DNA from: DASSUW01 sp963792385
Lineage (GTDB): Bacteria > Actinomycetota > Thermoleophilia > Solirubrobacterales > Solirubrobacteraceae
Assembly (NCBI GenBank): GCA_963792385.1
Contig: CAWBVZ010000007.1
Span: forward strand, 248,001-312,000
Direction: 5' to 3'
DNA length: 64,000 bases
In this document: positions 9,493 to 17,752 of the stretch, in pieces
Layout: every line of letters starts with the position of its first letter
Position numbering within the stretch: the first letter of the stretch is position 1
Translations under genes and position numbers: made by a program
Notes under the pieces: model-generated
Seen by the model: only the letters and a program-made list of their open reading frames with translations
Told to the model about the DNA's origin: nothing
Databases searched by the model: none

Positions 9493-9932
9493 AGATCCTC
9501 GTCGCCGACGACGATGCCGGCTCCCGCGCAATCGTCCGGACGGCGTTGCGGAACCTCGGCCACGAGTGCGACACGGTGAACGACGGCAACGAGGCCTGGG
9601 AAGCGTTCCTGGCCTCGGGTCCCGACGTGATCATCAGCGACTGGATGATGCCCGGGATGACCGGCCTCCAGCTCTGCCGCCGGATTCGCGCCAGCCCACG
9701 GCCCGGCTACACCTACCTGATCCTGGTCACCGTCAAGGGCGCGCGCGAGCAGATCCGCGAGGGCATGAGCGCGGGCGCCGACGACTACCTGGTGAAGCCG
9801 CTCGATCCCGATGAGCTCGAGGCCCGGCTGATCGCCGCCGCCAGGGTCACCGCCCTGCACCGCCAGCTCGCCGACCAGCGAGCCGCGGTGCAGCAGCTGT
9901 ACCTCGAGCTCACCATCGCTCAGGATCGCTAG
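9489..9932 (+). CDS. Stand-alone response regulator receiver protein
   Basis: A 147-residue single receiver domain followed by a short helical tail. Acidic residues are in MKILVADDDAGSRAI, the phospho-acceptor Asp in VIISDWMMPGMTG, Thr in LVTVKGAR and Lys in YLVKPLDPDEL. No output domain follows, so it is likely a CheY/PleD-like shuttle or the start of a relay with the adjacent kinase. The ATG at 9489 overlaps the kinase stop (ATGA), which indicates one operon; the longer upstream open frame is not coding. Its TAG stop overlaps the stop of the convergent RTX-like gene. Confidence 0.9.
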   Translation: MKILVADDDAGSRAIVRTALRNLGHECDTVNDGNEAWEAFLASGPDVIISDWMMPGMTGLQLCRRIRASPRPGYTYLILVTVKGAREQIREGMSAGADDYLVKPLDPDELEARLIAAARVTALHRQLADQRAAVQQLYLELTIAQDR

Positions 9933-11848
9933 TCGACCGTCAGCCCGATCGTGTTGGGCTGCAGGCCGGACGTGTCGACGGTGTCGTTGCCCGCCAGCGT
10001 GTCGATCGCCAGCGTGTCGAGCAGGCCGTCGGAGTGCGAGATCCCGAGCTTGACCGGGAGGCCGGCGACCGTCGCCGAGCCGCCGACCACAACCTGGCCG
10101 GTGATCTTGACGGCGTCGTCGCCGCTGGAACCTCGGATCTCGATCCGGTCGGCCGTGCCGTCGCCGCCGGCCGTGATGGGGATCGGCGCGAGGCTGGCGT
10201 TGACCTCCTCGACGCCGACTGGGCGCACGTCGCCGATGCGGAGCAGATCGGCGCCGCCGCCGGCGATCGTGTCGAACGTCTCGACGCTGCCGATGTCCAT
10301 GACGATGTTCCCGACGTCGCGCGTCAGGCGCAGCCGGCCGCCGTTACGGGCGAAATCGACCGTCTCGGCGTCGCCTGAGCCGAAGAAGAACATCCCGTCA
10401 CGGCCGGAGCCGCCGTCGACCTTGTCGTTGCCGTCACCCGGGTTCCAGGTGAAGCTGTCGAAGAATCCGCCCATGCGGACGACGTCGTCGCCCTTGTGGC
10501 CCTGGACGAGATCGAAGTCGTCGCCCCCGAGGAGGACGTCGTCGCCGGGGCCGCCGAGCAGCGTGTTGGTGTCGGCTCCGCCGTCGAGCGTGATCTTCAT
10601 CGCGTCGGTCGACGTGCTCATGAGGTCGTCGCCTCGGTGTCCGTTGACGCGCAGGCGGTCGGTCGGCTCGGCGTTCGTCAGCTGGACGAAGGTCGGCCCG
10701 AGCACGCCGACGATGCCGCTGAACGCGAGCACCAGCGTCTGCTCCTGCTCGCTCGTGTCCATCGTGTCGACGACGACGCGGTCGAGCGCGCCGTCGGCCT
10801 CGCCGAGGTCGCCGTCGACCTGGAACATGTCGGTCCGCGAGAGGTCGTCGACGGTGAGCTCGTCGTCTCCGCCGAGTGCCGCGACGCCGAGCAACTCGAC
10901 GCCGTCGATGTCGATCCGCTCGCCGTGGTCGCGCGACAGCCGGACCGAGTGGCCGCGGGCGGACACGTCGAACTCGTCGTCGGCGTCGGAGCCGGCGACC
11001 TTCAGCGTGTCGCTCCCGCCCTCGCCGCCGTCGACGCGGATGCGGTCGAAGCGGTGGCGGGAGACCTCGTAGTCGACGACGCCGTCGTCGCCGAAGTCGA
11101 TCTCGAGCCGGCGGTGGTCGCTGAGGGCGATCGTGTCGTCCTCGCCGGTGCCGGTGATCGTCAGCGTGCGCTTCTCGATCTGGGCGCGGCCGGCCGTGGC
11201 CGCCTCGACGAACTCGCGCTCGCCGTAGCGCGTGACGGCGCGCTTGAGGTCGCCGCCGATCCGCTTCGCGAACGAGCGGGCCAGGTCGGCGTCGGCACGG
11301 TCGGCGACGAGCAGCAGGTGCCCGTCGCGCGTCACCGATCCGCCGAACAGCCGCTCCTGGGCGACCGGGTCGGCGAGCAGGCCGTCGCGCAGCGCCCGCG
11401 CCGTGACGTGCGGGACCTCGAGCTCGATCGCGTCGGCGTCGGGGTCGCTGGCGGGCAGGTGGTCGAAGGTCAGGACGGACTGCTGGAGGAAGCGCCGGCG
11501 GATCGTCTCGGCGATGTCGTGCAGCTCGTCATCGTCGACTCGATCGACGTCGAATGCCCGCGAGCGCTCGAACGTGGTGCCGCCGAGGTCGGAGGAGAAG
11601 AACACGCCGTCGAGCAGCTGCGATCCCCGCGGCCGTCCGCCGCCGTCGTAGATGATGTCCTCGACCCGCCGCGCAAAGCCCTCCAGGCGGTCGCGCAGGC
11701 GCGGGTCGTGCTGATTCGTGATGAGCGCGGTGTTGTTGGTGGCGAAGATCTCCGCGTCGGGGAGTCCCGCGTGGCCGTTGTCGTGGGCCGCGGCGGCCGG
11801 CGCGGCGATCGCGAGCAGCGCGAACGCCACGATGAGGGATCGGATCAT
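9929..11848 (-). CDS. Secreted RTX-like calcium-binding repeat protein
   Basis: A 639-residue acidic protein with a clear Sec signal peptide (MIRSLIVAFALLAIAAPAAA). The N-terminal 220 residues have no family that I recognise. The rest is rich in Gly-Asp repeats such as GGPGDDVLLGGDD, NPGDGNDKVDGG and LAGNDTVDTSG, which resemble nonapeptide calcium-binding repeats of the hemolysin type. It probably folds in the calcium-rich exterior as a surface or secreted protein. It lies 18 bases downstream of an ECF sigma factor gene and is probably cotranscribed with it. No lipase, protease or toxin motif was seen, so its function is unknown. Confidence 0.8.
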   Translation of the reverse strand: MIRSLIVAFALLAIAAPAAAAHDNGHAGLPDAEIFATNNTALITNQHDPRLRDRLEGFARRVEDIIYDGGGRPRGSQLLDGVFFSSDLGGTTFERSRAFDVDRVDDDELHDIAETIRRRFLQQSVLTFDHLPASDPDADAIELEVPHVTARALRDGLLADPVAQERLFGGSVTRDGHLLLVADRADADLARSFAKRIGGDLKRAVTRYGEREFVEAATAGRAQIEKRTLTITGTGEDDTIALSDHRRLEIDFGDDGVVDYEVSRHRFDRIRVDGGEGGSDTLKVAGSDADDEFDVSARGHSVRLSRDHGERIDIDGVELLGVAALGGDDELTVDDLSRTDMFQVDGDLGEADGALDRVVVDTMDTSEQEQTLVLAFSGIVGVLGPTFVQLTNAEPTDRLRVNGHRGDDLMSTSTDAMKITLDGGADTNTLLGGPGDDVLLGGDDFDLVQGHKGDDVVRMGGFFDSFTWNPGDGNDKVDGGSGRDGMFFFGSGDAETVDFARNGGRLRLTRDVGNIVMDIGSVETFDTIAGGGADLLRIGDVRPVGVEEVNASLAPIPITAGGDGTADRIEIRGSSGDDAVKITGQVVVGGSATVAGLPVKLGISHSDGLLDTLAIDTLAGNDTVDTSGLQPNTIGLTVD

Positions 11849-11866
11849 CGATGGTGCCTTTCGGAT

Positions 11867-12355
11867 TCAGTGATCGCCGAGAGCGCCAGCGAGGCGCGTC
11901 CGGGCGCGATACAGGCGGCTCATCACGGTCCCGATGGGAATCCGGAGTTCCGTGGCCGCCTCGGCGTAGCTCATGCCGGCCAGATCGACCGCCGCGACGA
12001 CCTCGCGCATCGACTCGGGCAGCGCCGCGACGGCGGCGTACACCTCGCCGGCCTGAGCGGCCACGTGCGGGTCGCCGTCGGCGCGGATCTGCGGGTGGTC
12101 CTCGATCAGCTCGTCGCCCACCAGCACCGGCCGCCGGCGCTCGGCGCGCCGGTGGTCGTGCACCACGTTGCGCAGCGTGCGCGCGAGGTAGTGGAAGGTG
12201 CTGTGGCTCTGCACCCGGCGCGGCCGGGCAAGGACCCGCGCGTACGTCTCCTGCGTCAGATCCTCTGCGAGCTGGGACGACCCGCACAGGGCGAACGCCA
12301 GCCGGTTGAGGCGGGGGAAATGAGCGGCGGCAGCCTGCGGGTCGAGGAACGACAT
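11867..12355 (-). CDS. ECF-type RNA polymerase sigma factor
   Basis: A 162-residue sigma-70 family protein with region 2 (AEDLTQETYARVLARP) and region 4 (LPESMREVVAAVDLAG followed by YAEAATELRIPIGTVMSRL). It should direct RNA polymerase to a specific regulon. No anti-sigma gene is adjacent; the next gene in the same direction encodes the RTX-like protein, a plausible target. The promoter region is shared with the divergent hisF. Confidence 0.92.
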   Translation of the reverse strand: MSFLDPQAAAAHFPRLNRLAFALCGSSQLAEDLTQETYARVLARPRRVQSHSTFHYLARTLRNVVHDHRRAERRRPVLVGDELIEDHPQIRADGDPHVAAQAGEVYAAVAALPESMREVVAAVDLAGMSYAEAATELRIPIGTVMSRLYRARTRLAGALGDH

Positions 12356-12400
12356 GGCTGCATGACTGTCTCCGGGACCGCAGCCGCGCGCATCGGCAAC

Positions 12401-12432
12401 CGCCTACCTAACTTTGCGCCTACGCCTACCTA
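12401..12432. repeat. Direct repeat CGCCTACCTA, 22-bp spacing, between sigma factor and hisF
   Basis: CGCCTACCTA occurs at 12401-12410 and again at 12423-12432, exactly 22 bp apart (two helical turns), with a further CGCCTA at 12417. It fills the divergent promoter region between the ECF sigma gene and hisF and could be an operator or a pair of ECF promoter elements. A -10-like TAGACT at 12431-12436 ends 9 bases before the hisF GTG. Confidence 0.4.
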
Positions 12433-12445
12433 GACTTCCCGGCCG

Positions 12446-13222
12446 GTGCACTACAAGCGGATCATCCCGTGCATGGACGTCGATGCCGGCCGCGTGGTCA
12501 AAGGCACGCGGTTCATCGACATCCGCGACGCCGGTGACCCGGTCGAGCTGGCCGCGCACTACGACGCGACCGGCGCGGACGAGCTGATCTTCCTCGACAT
12601 CACCGCCACGTCGGACAAGCGGGCGACGGTCGTGGACCTCGCGCGCCGCGCCGCCGACGAGCTGTTCGTGCCGTTCACGATCGGCGGTGGCGTGCGCGAG
12701 GTGGTTGACGCGCAGGCGGTGCTCGACGCGGGCGCCGACAAGGTGGCGGTGAACTCCGCGGCGGTCGCCCGGCCGGAGCTCGTGGCCGAGATGGCGGACG
12801 TGTTCGGGGCCCAGTGCGTGGTGCTCGCGATCGACGCCAAGCGGCGCGGCGATGGCGGGTTCGAGGTCTACGTGGCGGGTGGCCGGACCCCGACGGGCCG
12901 CGATGCCGTCGAGTGGGCGCGCGAGGCCGTCGAGCGCGGGGCGGGGGAAATCATGCTCACCTCGATGGACCGCGACGGCACCAAGGACGGCTACGACCTC
13001 GACCTCGTGCGCGCGATCTCCGGGGCGGTCGACGTGCCGGTGATCGCGTCAGGCGGCGCGGGCGAGCCGGCTGACCTGGTCGACGGCTTGGCGGCCGGCG
13101 CCGACGCTGTGCTCGTCGCGTCGATCTTCCACTACGGCCAGTACACGATCCCGGAGGTGCGGGAGGCCCTGCTCGCCGCGGGCGTGCCGATGCGGCCTTA
13201 CGAAGGTCAACTGCCGCATTAA
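12446..13222 (+). CDS. hisF: Imidazole glycerol phosphate synthase, cyclase subunit
   Basis: Forms imidazole glycerol phosphate and AICAR using ammonia supplied by HisH. The 258-residue TIM barrel has RIIPCMDVDAGRVVKG, LDITATSDKR, IGGGVRE, LTSMDRDGTKDGYD and IASGGAGEP, covering the catalytic aspartates and phosphate sites. The start is a GTG preceded by a -10-like box only 9 bases away. The gene is separated from hisGDBHA by signalling genes. Its last five codons and TAA stop lie inside the left arm of repeat copy A. Confidence 0.96.
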   Translation: MHYKRIIPCMDVDAGRVVKGTRFIDIRDAGDPVELAAHYDATGADELIFLDITATSDKRATVVDLARRAADELFVPFTIGGGVREVVDAQAVLDAGADKVAVNSAAVARPELVAEMADVFGAQCVVLAIDAKRRGDGGFEVYVAGGRTPTGRDAVEWAREAVERGAGEIMLTSMDRDGTKDGYDLDLVRAISGAVDVPVIASGGAGEPADLVDGLAAGADAVLVASIFHYGQYTIPEVREALLAAGVPMRPYEGQLPH

Positions 13223-13343
13223 GCGAGTGGTCCGCAGGGGGTGTGGCGACTTGATGCCGCATAGCGAGATCAAGTCGCCACACCCGCAAGGATCGCGCGC
13301 CGCGCGGGAGATTCCGCTTCCCCACCCAGCGGGGTTTACGGCG
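13201..13343. repeat. Dispersed intergenic repeat, copy A
   Basis: The left arm CGAAGGTCAACTGCCGCATT begins at 13201. The right arm, containing CTTCCCCACCCAGCGGGGTT, ends near 13343. The core is a perfect 17-bp inverted repeat, GGGTGTGGCGACTTGAT at 13239-13255 and its complement at 13269-13285, with a 13-base loop. The copy lies between convergent hisF and the beta-propeller gene. It contains the TAA of hisF (13220-13222) and the TAA of the opposing gene (13336-13338). Arms match copies B and C; the core does not. Confidence 0.85.
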
Positions 13344-14925
13344 AGGTCTTCTCGCGCTTCTTCTTCGCCGCAGCCTTCTTCTTGGCCAACGCGGCCTTCT
13401 TCTTGGCCAACGCGGCCTTCTTCTTGGCCAACGCGGCCTTCTTCTTCGCCGCGGCGGCCTTCTTCTTCTTGGCGGCGGCGGCCTTCTTCTTCTTGGCCGC
13501 GGCGGCCTTCTTCTTCTTCACGGCCGCCGCGTGCTTCTTCTTCTTGGCGGCGGCTGCCTTCTTCTTCTTCGCCACGTTCGCGGCATGCCGCTTCGCGGCC
13601 GCGCGCTTCTGAGCGACGGTGATCGGCTCGAACGCCGCAACCGACGAGAAGCCGGTCAGGTAGATGATCTGGCCGTCGGACACGACCGGGTTGAACGCGC
13701 CGCGCTCGCTCGACCATGCACGCGTGCCGCTCTTGGCCCACAGCGCGCTGGTGTTGCGATGACCCCAGTTGGAGTAGTAGACGAGGTCGCCAACCACCGT
13801 CGCCGCGCCGGAGATCTTGCCGCCGTCGCGGAACGTCCAGCGCGTGCCGCCGGTGCGCGCGTCGAGCGCGTAGAACGTGCCGTCGTAACTGCCGAAGTAC
13901 ACGGTCGGCTTGGTGCCCGGGACCTGGGCGACCGCCGCCGACGCGTACACGTAGGACCCCGTCGCACGCCGCCAGGCGAGCTTCCCGGAGGCGGCCGAGA
14001 ACGAGTACATGTTGCCGTCGGTGTTGCCGATGTAGACACGCCCGAAGGCGACCGCCGGGGTGGCGTAGAAGTTGCCCGCCGAGAGGCCGAACTTGGCGCC
14101 GCTCGTGCCGACCGACCAGATCAGCTTGCCGGTGTGCTGCGCGAGCGCGTAGACATGCCCGCCGTACGTGCCGAAGTACAGCTTGCCGTCGTTCAGCGCG
14201 AGGCCGCCCTTGGCGGCGCCGCCGGCCTGGAACTTCCACTGCACGCTGCCGTCGTTCACCCGCATCGCGTAGACGGTGCCGTTCTCGGTGCCGAAGTACA
14301 GGCGGTGGTCGACGACCATCGGCGAGGACTCCGAGCGGCTCGGGAGCGGCTTCGACCACGAGACCTTGCCGCTCTTGGCCCAGATCGCGGCGACCTTGCC
14401 GGCGCGCACGCCCTTGGTTCGCTCGAGGATCGTGACGTAGATCTTCTTCTCGCCGTACGCCGGCGAGGAGGCGGCCAGGTAGCCCATGTCCCGTGCCCAG
14501 ACCCGCTTGCCGGTGGTGCGGTTGATCGCGACTACGACGCCGTCGTTACGCGTCGTGAACAGCCGGTTGCCGACGATGATCGGGGGGAACTCGAGCAGCG
14601 AGTAGCCGCTCCAGCTCCACAGCCGCTTGAACGGCGGGCGCACCGAGTTGTCGGTCGGTAGATAGCGCCTGCGGTCGCGCGAGTAGCCGTACTGGGCCCA
14701 CTGGAAGCCGGACAGCGGGTCGCCCTTCTTCTTAGGCTTGACCCCCGGCACGGGAGTGGGGACGAAGGTCTCCTCGGGCTCGGCGCGGAACTCGACATCG
14801 GGGTTGAAAACGTCACCCGGGCGGGTGAGGGCGAAGACCGCGGCGGCGCACACGAGCACGGTCACGACCGCCCCGATGACGATGACGATCCGCCGCCGGT
14901 ACCAATGTGGTCGGTCCGACGACAT
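13336..14925 (-). CDS. Membrane-anchored PQQ-type beta-propeller protein with Lys/Ala-rich tail
   Basis: A 529-residue protein from the ATG at 14925 (MSSDRPHWYRRR). An N-terminal membrane helix near residues 10-35 is followed by about 380 residues of propeller blades with the repeated signature of PQQ-like folds (VYFGTENGTVYAMRVNDG, LYFGTYGGHVYAL, VYFGSYDGTFYALDA). The last 85 residues are almost only Lys and Ala (KKKKAAAAKKKK, ALAKKKA units). No catalytic Asp of quinoprotein dehydrogenases is evident, so a scaffold or outer-surface role similar to BamB-like proteins is more likely. The longer open frame up to 15129 looks non-coding. Confidence 0.8.
   Translation of the reverse strand: MSSDRPHWYRRRIVIVIGAVVTVLVCAAAVFALTRPGDVFNPDVEFRAEPEETFVPTPVPGVKPKKKGDPLSGFQWAQYGYSRDRRRYLPTDNSVRPPFKRLWSWSGYSLLEFPPIIVGNRLFTTRNDGVVVAINRTTGKRVWARDMGYLAASSPAYGEKKIYVTILERTKGVRAGKVAAIWAKSGKVSWSKPLPSRSESSPMVVDHRLYFGTENGTVYAMRVNDGSVQWKFQAGGAAKGGLALNDGKLYFGTYGGHVYALAQHTGKLIWSVGTSGAKFGLSAGNFYATPAVAFGRVYIGNTDGNMYSFSAASGKLAWRRATGSYVYASAAVAQVPGTKPTVYFGSYDGTFYALDARTGGTRWTFRDGGKISGAATVVGDLVYYSNWGHRNTSALWAKSGTRAWSSERGAFNPVVSDGQIIYLTGFSSVAAFEPITVAQKRAAAKRHAANVAKKKKAAAAKKKKHAAAVKKKKAAAAKKKKAAAAKKKKAAAAKKKAALAKKKAALAKKKAALAKKKAAAKKKREKTSP
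13384..13446. repeat. 21-bp tandem repeat, three units
   Basis: The unit GGCCAACGCGGCCTTCTTCT (first 20 of 21 bases) starts at 13384, 13405 and 13426. It encodes on the minus strand the AALAKKK heptads of the beta-propeller protein tail. Such repeats can change copy number by slippage without breaking the frame. Confidence 0.85.
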
Positions 14926-15122
14926 GCTCCAAAGAGGGTAGCCAGGCGGCTGATTCCACAGCCCGCACGACCGCCTGGAGGCGCCCCGCGGCGCCGGATC
15001 GGCACCCGCCGAAGGGGCCCGTGCCACTGGCACTGTTCCCCTTCGCCGTGCACCGCCCGGCATCCACGGGACACCGCCATGCGGCCGCGCCGGCCGCGGA
15101 ATCAACCGCCCTAGGCGCAAAG

Positions 15123-16313
15123 ATGCCATCCGTGGACGTACTTGAACGCCTTGGACGGCCCCCAGCCGTCGTCGCGCTCGAAGGTGAGGACGCCGTGTAC
15201 GTGGTCGGCGGGGCCGTCCGCGACCTCCTGCTGGGCCATGAGCCGCACGAGCTGGACTTCGTCGTCGAGGGGGACGCGGTGGCGGTCGCTCGCCGCGCCG
15301 CCGAGCGCCTGGGCGGCAAGGTGACGGTGCACGAGCGGTTCGGGACGGCGACCGTCGAAGCGCCGGACGCGACGTTCGACCTCGCGGGCGCGCGCCGGGA
15401 GCGCTACAAGCAGCCGGGCGCGCTGCCGGACGTGGAATTGGGCGCGTCGCTGCGCGACGACCTGGCTCGCCGCGACTTCACGGTCAACGCGATCGCCCTC
15501 CACCTCGCCGACGGCGAGCTGATCTGGTTCCCGCGCGCCGAGCAGGATCTGCGCGCCGGCCGGCTGCGGGTGCTGCACGACGGCTCGTTCCGCGACGACC
15601 CGACGCGCCTGCTGCGGCTGGTGCGATACGGCGCCCGGCTCGGGTTCGAGCCCGACGCGCACACGGACGAGCTCGCTGCCCAGGCAGTCAAGGACTGCGC
15701 GCTGGACACCGTGACCGGCCCGCGGCTCGGCGCCGAACTCCGCCTGCTGCTGCGCGAGCCGCAGCCGGAGGCGCTCGCTGCCCTCGAGCGCCACGGCCTC
15801 GGCGCCGCACTGCTCGGGCCGCGCTTCGCGGTCGACCGAGCCCGCGTGAGCGCGGCGATCGACCTGACCCCGGCGGACGCCGACGCCGGTCTCGCGGCGC
15901 TTGCTGCGGCGCTCGTGGGCGATCGCACGATCGCGGCGACGCTCGACCGCCTCGGCTTCCCAGCCCCGGAGCGGGACACCGTCGCCGCCGCGGCGACGCA
16001 CGCGGAGCCGGTCGCGCGGGCGCTCAACGAGGCTGGGGGAGACGCGGACCTGTGGCGCGCCCTGCGCCGCCACTCACCCGAGGGCGTCGCGGTCGCCGCT
16101 GCGCTCGGCGGCGACCACGAGGCAGCGCAGCGCTGGCTCGGTGACGTCCGTCATCGCCGGCTCGCGATCACCGGCGACGACTTCGTCGCGGCCGGACTCT
16201 CCGGCCCGCCGGTCGGCGCCGCGCTCGACGCCGCCACCGAAGCGATGCTCGACGGCCGCGCTTCCACGCGCGAGGCGCAGGTCGCGGCCGGCCTGGAGGC
16301 GGTCGGCGCCTAG
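15123..16313 (+). CDS. CCA tRNA nucleotidyltransferase / poly(A) polymerase family protein
   Basis: A class II nucleotidyltransferase acting on RNA 3' ends, of 396 residues. The head domain has VGGAVRDLLLG and the metal-binding ELDFVVEGDAVAV, followed by RRDFTVNAIALHL and the RDDPTRLLRLVRYGARLGF neck. The C-terminus lacks an obvious HD phosphohydrolase motif. Sequence alone does not separate CCA addition from polyadenylation or A-adding activity. The start is the ATG at 15123 (MPSVDVLERL); the open frame upstream to 14907 is not supported. It precedes the pgeF-sepF block. Confidence 0.88.
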   Translation: MPSVDVLERLGRPPAVVALEGEDAVYVVGGAVRDLLLGHEPHELDFVVEGDAVAVARRAAERLGGKVTVHERFGTATVEAPDATFDLAGARRERYKQPGALPDVELGASLRDDLARRDFTVNAIALHLADGELIWFPRAEQDLRAGRLRVLHDGSFRDDPTRLLRLVRYGARLGFEPDAHTDELAAQAVKDCALDTVTGPRLGAELRLLLREPQPEALAALERHGLGAALLGPRFAVDRARVSAAIDLTPADADAGLAALAAALVGDRTIAATLDRLGFPAPERDTVAAAATHAEPVARALNEAGGDADLWRALRRHSPEGVAVAAALGGDHEAAQRWLGDVRHRRLAITGDDFVAAGLSGPPVGAALDAATEAMLDGRASTREAQVAAGLEAVGA

Positions 16314-16316
16314 CAT
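16311..16316 (+). promoter_or_regulatory. -10 box TAGCAT for pgeF, leaderless arrangement
   Basis: TAGCAT ends 7 bases before the ATG of pgeF at 16324. The TAG is also the stop codon of the upstream gene. The spacing would start the transcript at or next to the ATG. No convincing -35 is seen. Confidence 0.45.
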
Positions 16317-16323
16317 TGCGGCC

Positions 16324-17082
16324 ATGGCGACGGCCACGCTCCCGCAGCTGCAAGCGCCCTTCCGGTGGGAGGGCGAGCACATCGCAGGCGACCTGCCGGG
16401 CGCCCGCGCGCTGTTCACCACACGCCGCGGCGGCGTCTCGACCGGCCCGTTCGCCTCGCTCAACCTCGGCCGGCTGACCGCCGATCCCGGCGCCAACGTG
16501 GACGAGAACCGCGCCCGCCTCTCTGCTGCCACCGGTTTCCCGCGCGAGCGCTTCCTGTACGGGCGCCAGGTCCACGGCGCGACCGTCCGGCGCGCCACCG
16601 AGCCGCCCGGGCCGGAGCGCCCGGCGGCCGAGGAGGACGGCCAGGCGACGGCGCTCACCGGCCACCCCGCGCTCGCCTTCGGCGCCGACTGTCAGCCGGT
16701 GCTGCTGGCCGCGGATGGCGCGGTGGCAGCGCTCCATGCCGGCTGGCGAACGATGGCGGCGGGCGTGATCGCCGAGGGCGTCGCCGCGCTGCGCGACTGC
16801 GGCGGAACCGGCCCTGTGGCGGCGCTGATCGGCCCCGGGGCTCGCGGGTGCTGCTACGAGGTCGGCGAGGAGGTCCACGAGGTCTTCGAGGGCTACGACG
16901 CCCGCCGCGGCGAGCGCAACCTCGATCTGGCGGCGATCGCCCGCGCCAAGCTCGCCGAGGCGGGGGTGGAGGACGTCGACGACATCGGCCTCTGCACGAT
17001 GTGCTGCTTCGGCCTGTTCTTCTCCCACCGGCGGGACGGCGGCGTCACCGGCCGCCAGGCGGGGGTCGTGTGGCGGGTCTGA
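16324..17082 (+). CDS. pgeF: Peptidoglycan editing factor / multicopper-fold purine nucleoside hydrolase (YfiH family)
   Basis: A 252-residue member of the YfiH/DUF152 family. It has FTTRRGGVSTGPF near the N-terminus, GRQVHG, the zinc-ligand region FGADCQPVLL, AALHAGWR and GPGARGCCYEVG. Family members hydrolyse purine nucleosides, and PgeF removes wrongly incorporated residues from peptidoglycan precursors. The start at ATG 16324 gives the normal length. It overlaps yggS by 13 bases and lies in the conserved block upstream of sepF. Confidence 0.9.
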   Translation: MATATLPQLQAPFRWEGEHIAGDLPGARALFTTRRGGVSTGPFASLNLGRLTADPGANVDENRARLSAATGFPRERFLYGRQVHGATVRRATEPPGPERPAAEEDGQATALTGHPALAFGADCQPVLLAADGAVAALHAGWRTMAAGVIAEGVAALRDCGGTGPVAALIGPGARGCCYEVGEEVHEVFEGYDARRGERNLDLAAIARAKLAEAGVEDVDDIGLCTMCCFGLFFSHRRDGGVTGRQAGVVWRV

Positions 17083-17702
17083 TCACCGGCATCGACGCCG
17101 GTCGCGTGCGCGAGAACCTCGCCCGCGTCCGCGCGGAGCTGCCGAAGAGCGTCGAGGTGCTCGCCGCCGTCAAGTACGTGCCGCTGGAGGAGATGGGAAC
17201 GCTCGCCGAGGCGGGCATCACGCTCGTCGGCGAGAACCGCGCCCAAGAGCTCGGGGCGAAGGCGAACGCATACCCGGGGGCGTTCCGCTGGCACTTCATC
17301 GGCCAGCTCCAGAGCCGCAAGGTCAAGCTGATCCTCCCGCACGTGGAGCTGATCCACTCGGTGGCGTCGGACTCCGCGCTGGCCCAGCTCGAGCGCCACG
17401 GCACGCCCGAGACCGAGATCCTCGTCGAGGTCAACGTCGCGGGCGAGGAGGGCAAGGCGGGGGTTGCGCCGGCCGACCTGGGCGCCTTCATCGCGCGCTG
17501 CCCGGTGAAAGTGGCGGGCCTGATGACGATGCCGCGGTTCACCCAGGATCCCGAAGCCAGCCGCCCCGCGTTCGCCGCGCTGCGCGAGCTCGCGCAGGAG
17601 CATGGTTTGCATCACCTCTCGATGGGCACATCGCAGGATTACCGGGTAGCGGCCGAGGAAGGCGCGACGATCGTGCGGCTGGGCACGAGCTTGTACGCGT
17701 AA
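17070..17702 (+). CDS. yggS: YggS family PLP homeostasis protein
   Basis: A 210-residue pyridoxal-phosphate-binding protein of the alanine racemase N-terminal fold. The PLP lysine is in VLAAVKYVP. GENRAQEL, WHFIGQLQSRK, LMTMPRF and LSMGTSQDY are conserved motifs, and IVRLGTSLYA closes the protein. The GTG at 17070 overlaps the pgeF end and gives the usual length; the earlier open frame is a shadow. Homologues hold free PLP balanced, and the gene is typically found beside sepF and proC, as here. Confidence 0.94.
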   Translation: MAGLITGIDAGRVRENLARVRAELPKSVEVLAAVKYVPLEEMGTLAEAGITLVGENRAQELGAKANAYPGAFRWHFIGQLQSRKVKLILPHVELIHSVASDSALAQLERHGTPETEILVEVNVAGEEGKAGVAPADLGAFIARCPVKVAGLMTMPRFTQDPEASRPAFAALRELAQEHGLHHLSMGTSQDYRVAAEEGATIVRLGTSLYA

Positions 17703-17752
17703 ACTGGCCCCAAGCAGGGAAACCACGCTCTGCCGCGAACCCAACCCACCGC

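Noticed and set aside
10496..12433. A 645-codon plus-strand open frame opposite the RTX-like and sigma factor genes
   Set aside because: It is antisense to Asp/Gly repeats and has no recognisable domain. The minus-strand genes have a signal peptide and sigma motifs.
12414..12436. TTGCGC and TAGACT as a paired hisF promoter
   Set aside because: The spacer is only 11 bases. Only the -10-like box is mentioned.
13384..13600. Possible CRISPR-like array
   Set aside because: The 21-bp units are contiguous, have no spacers and are in frame inside a coding tail.
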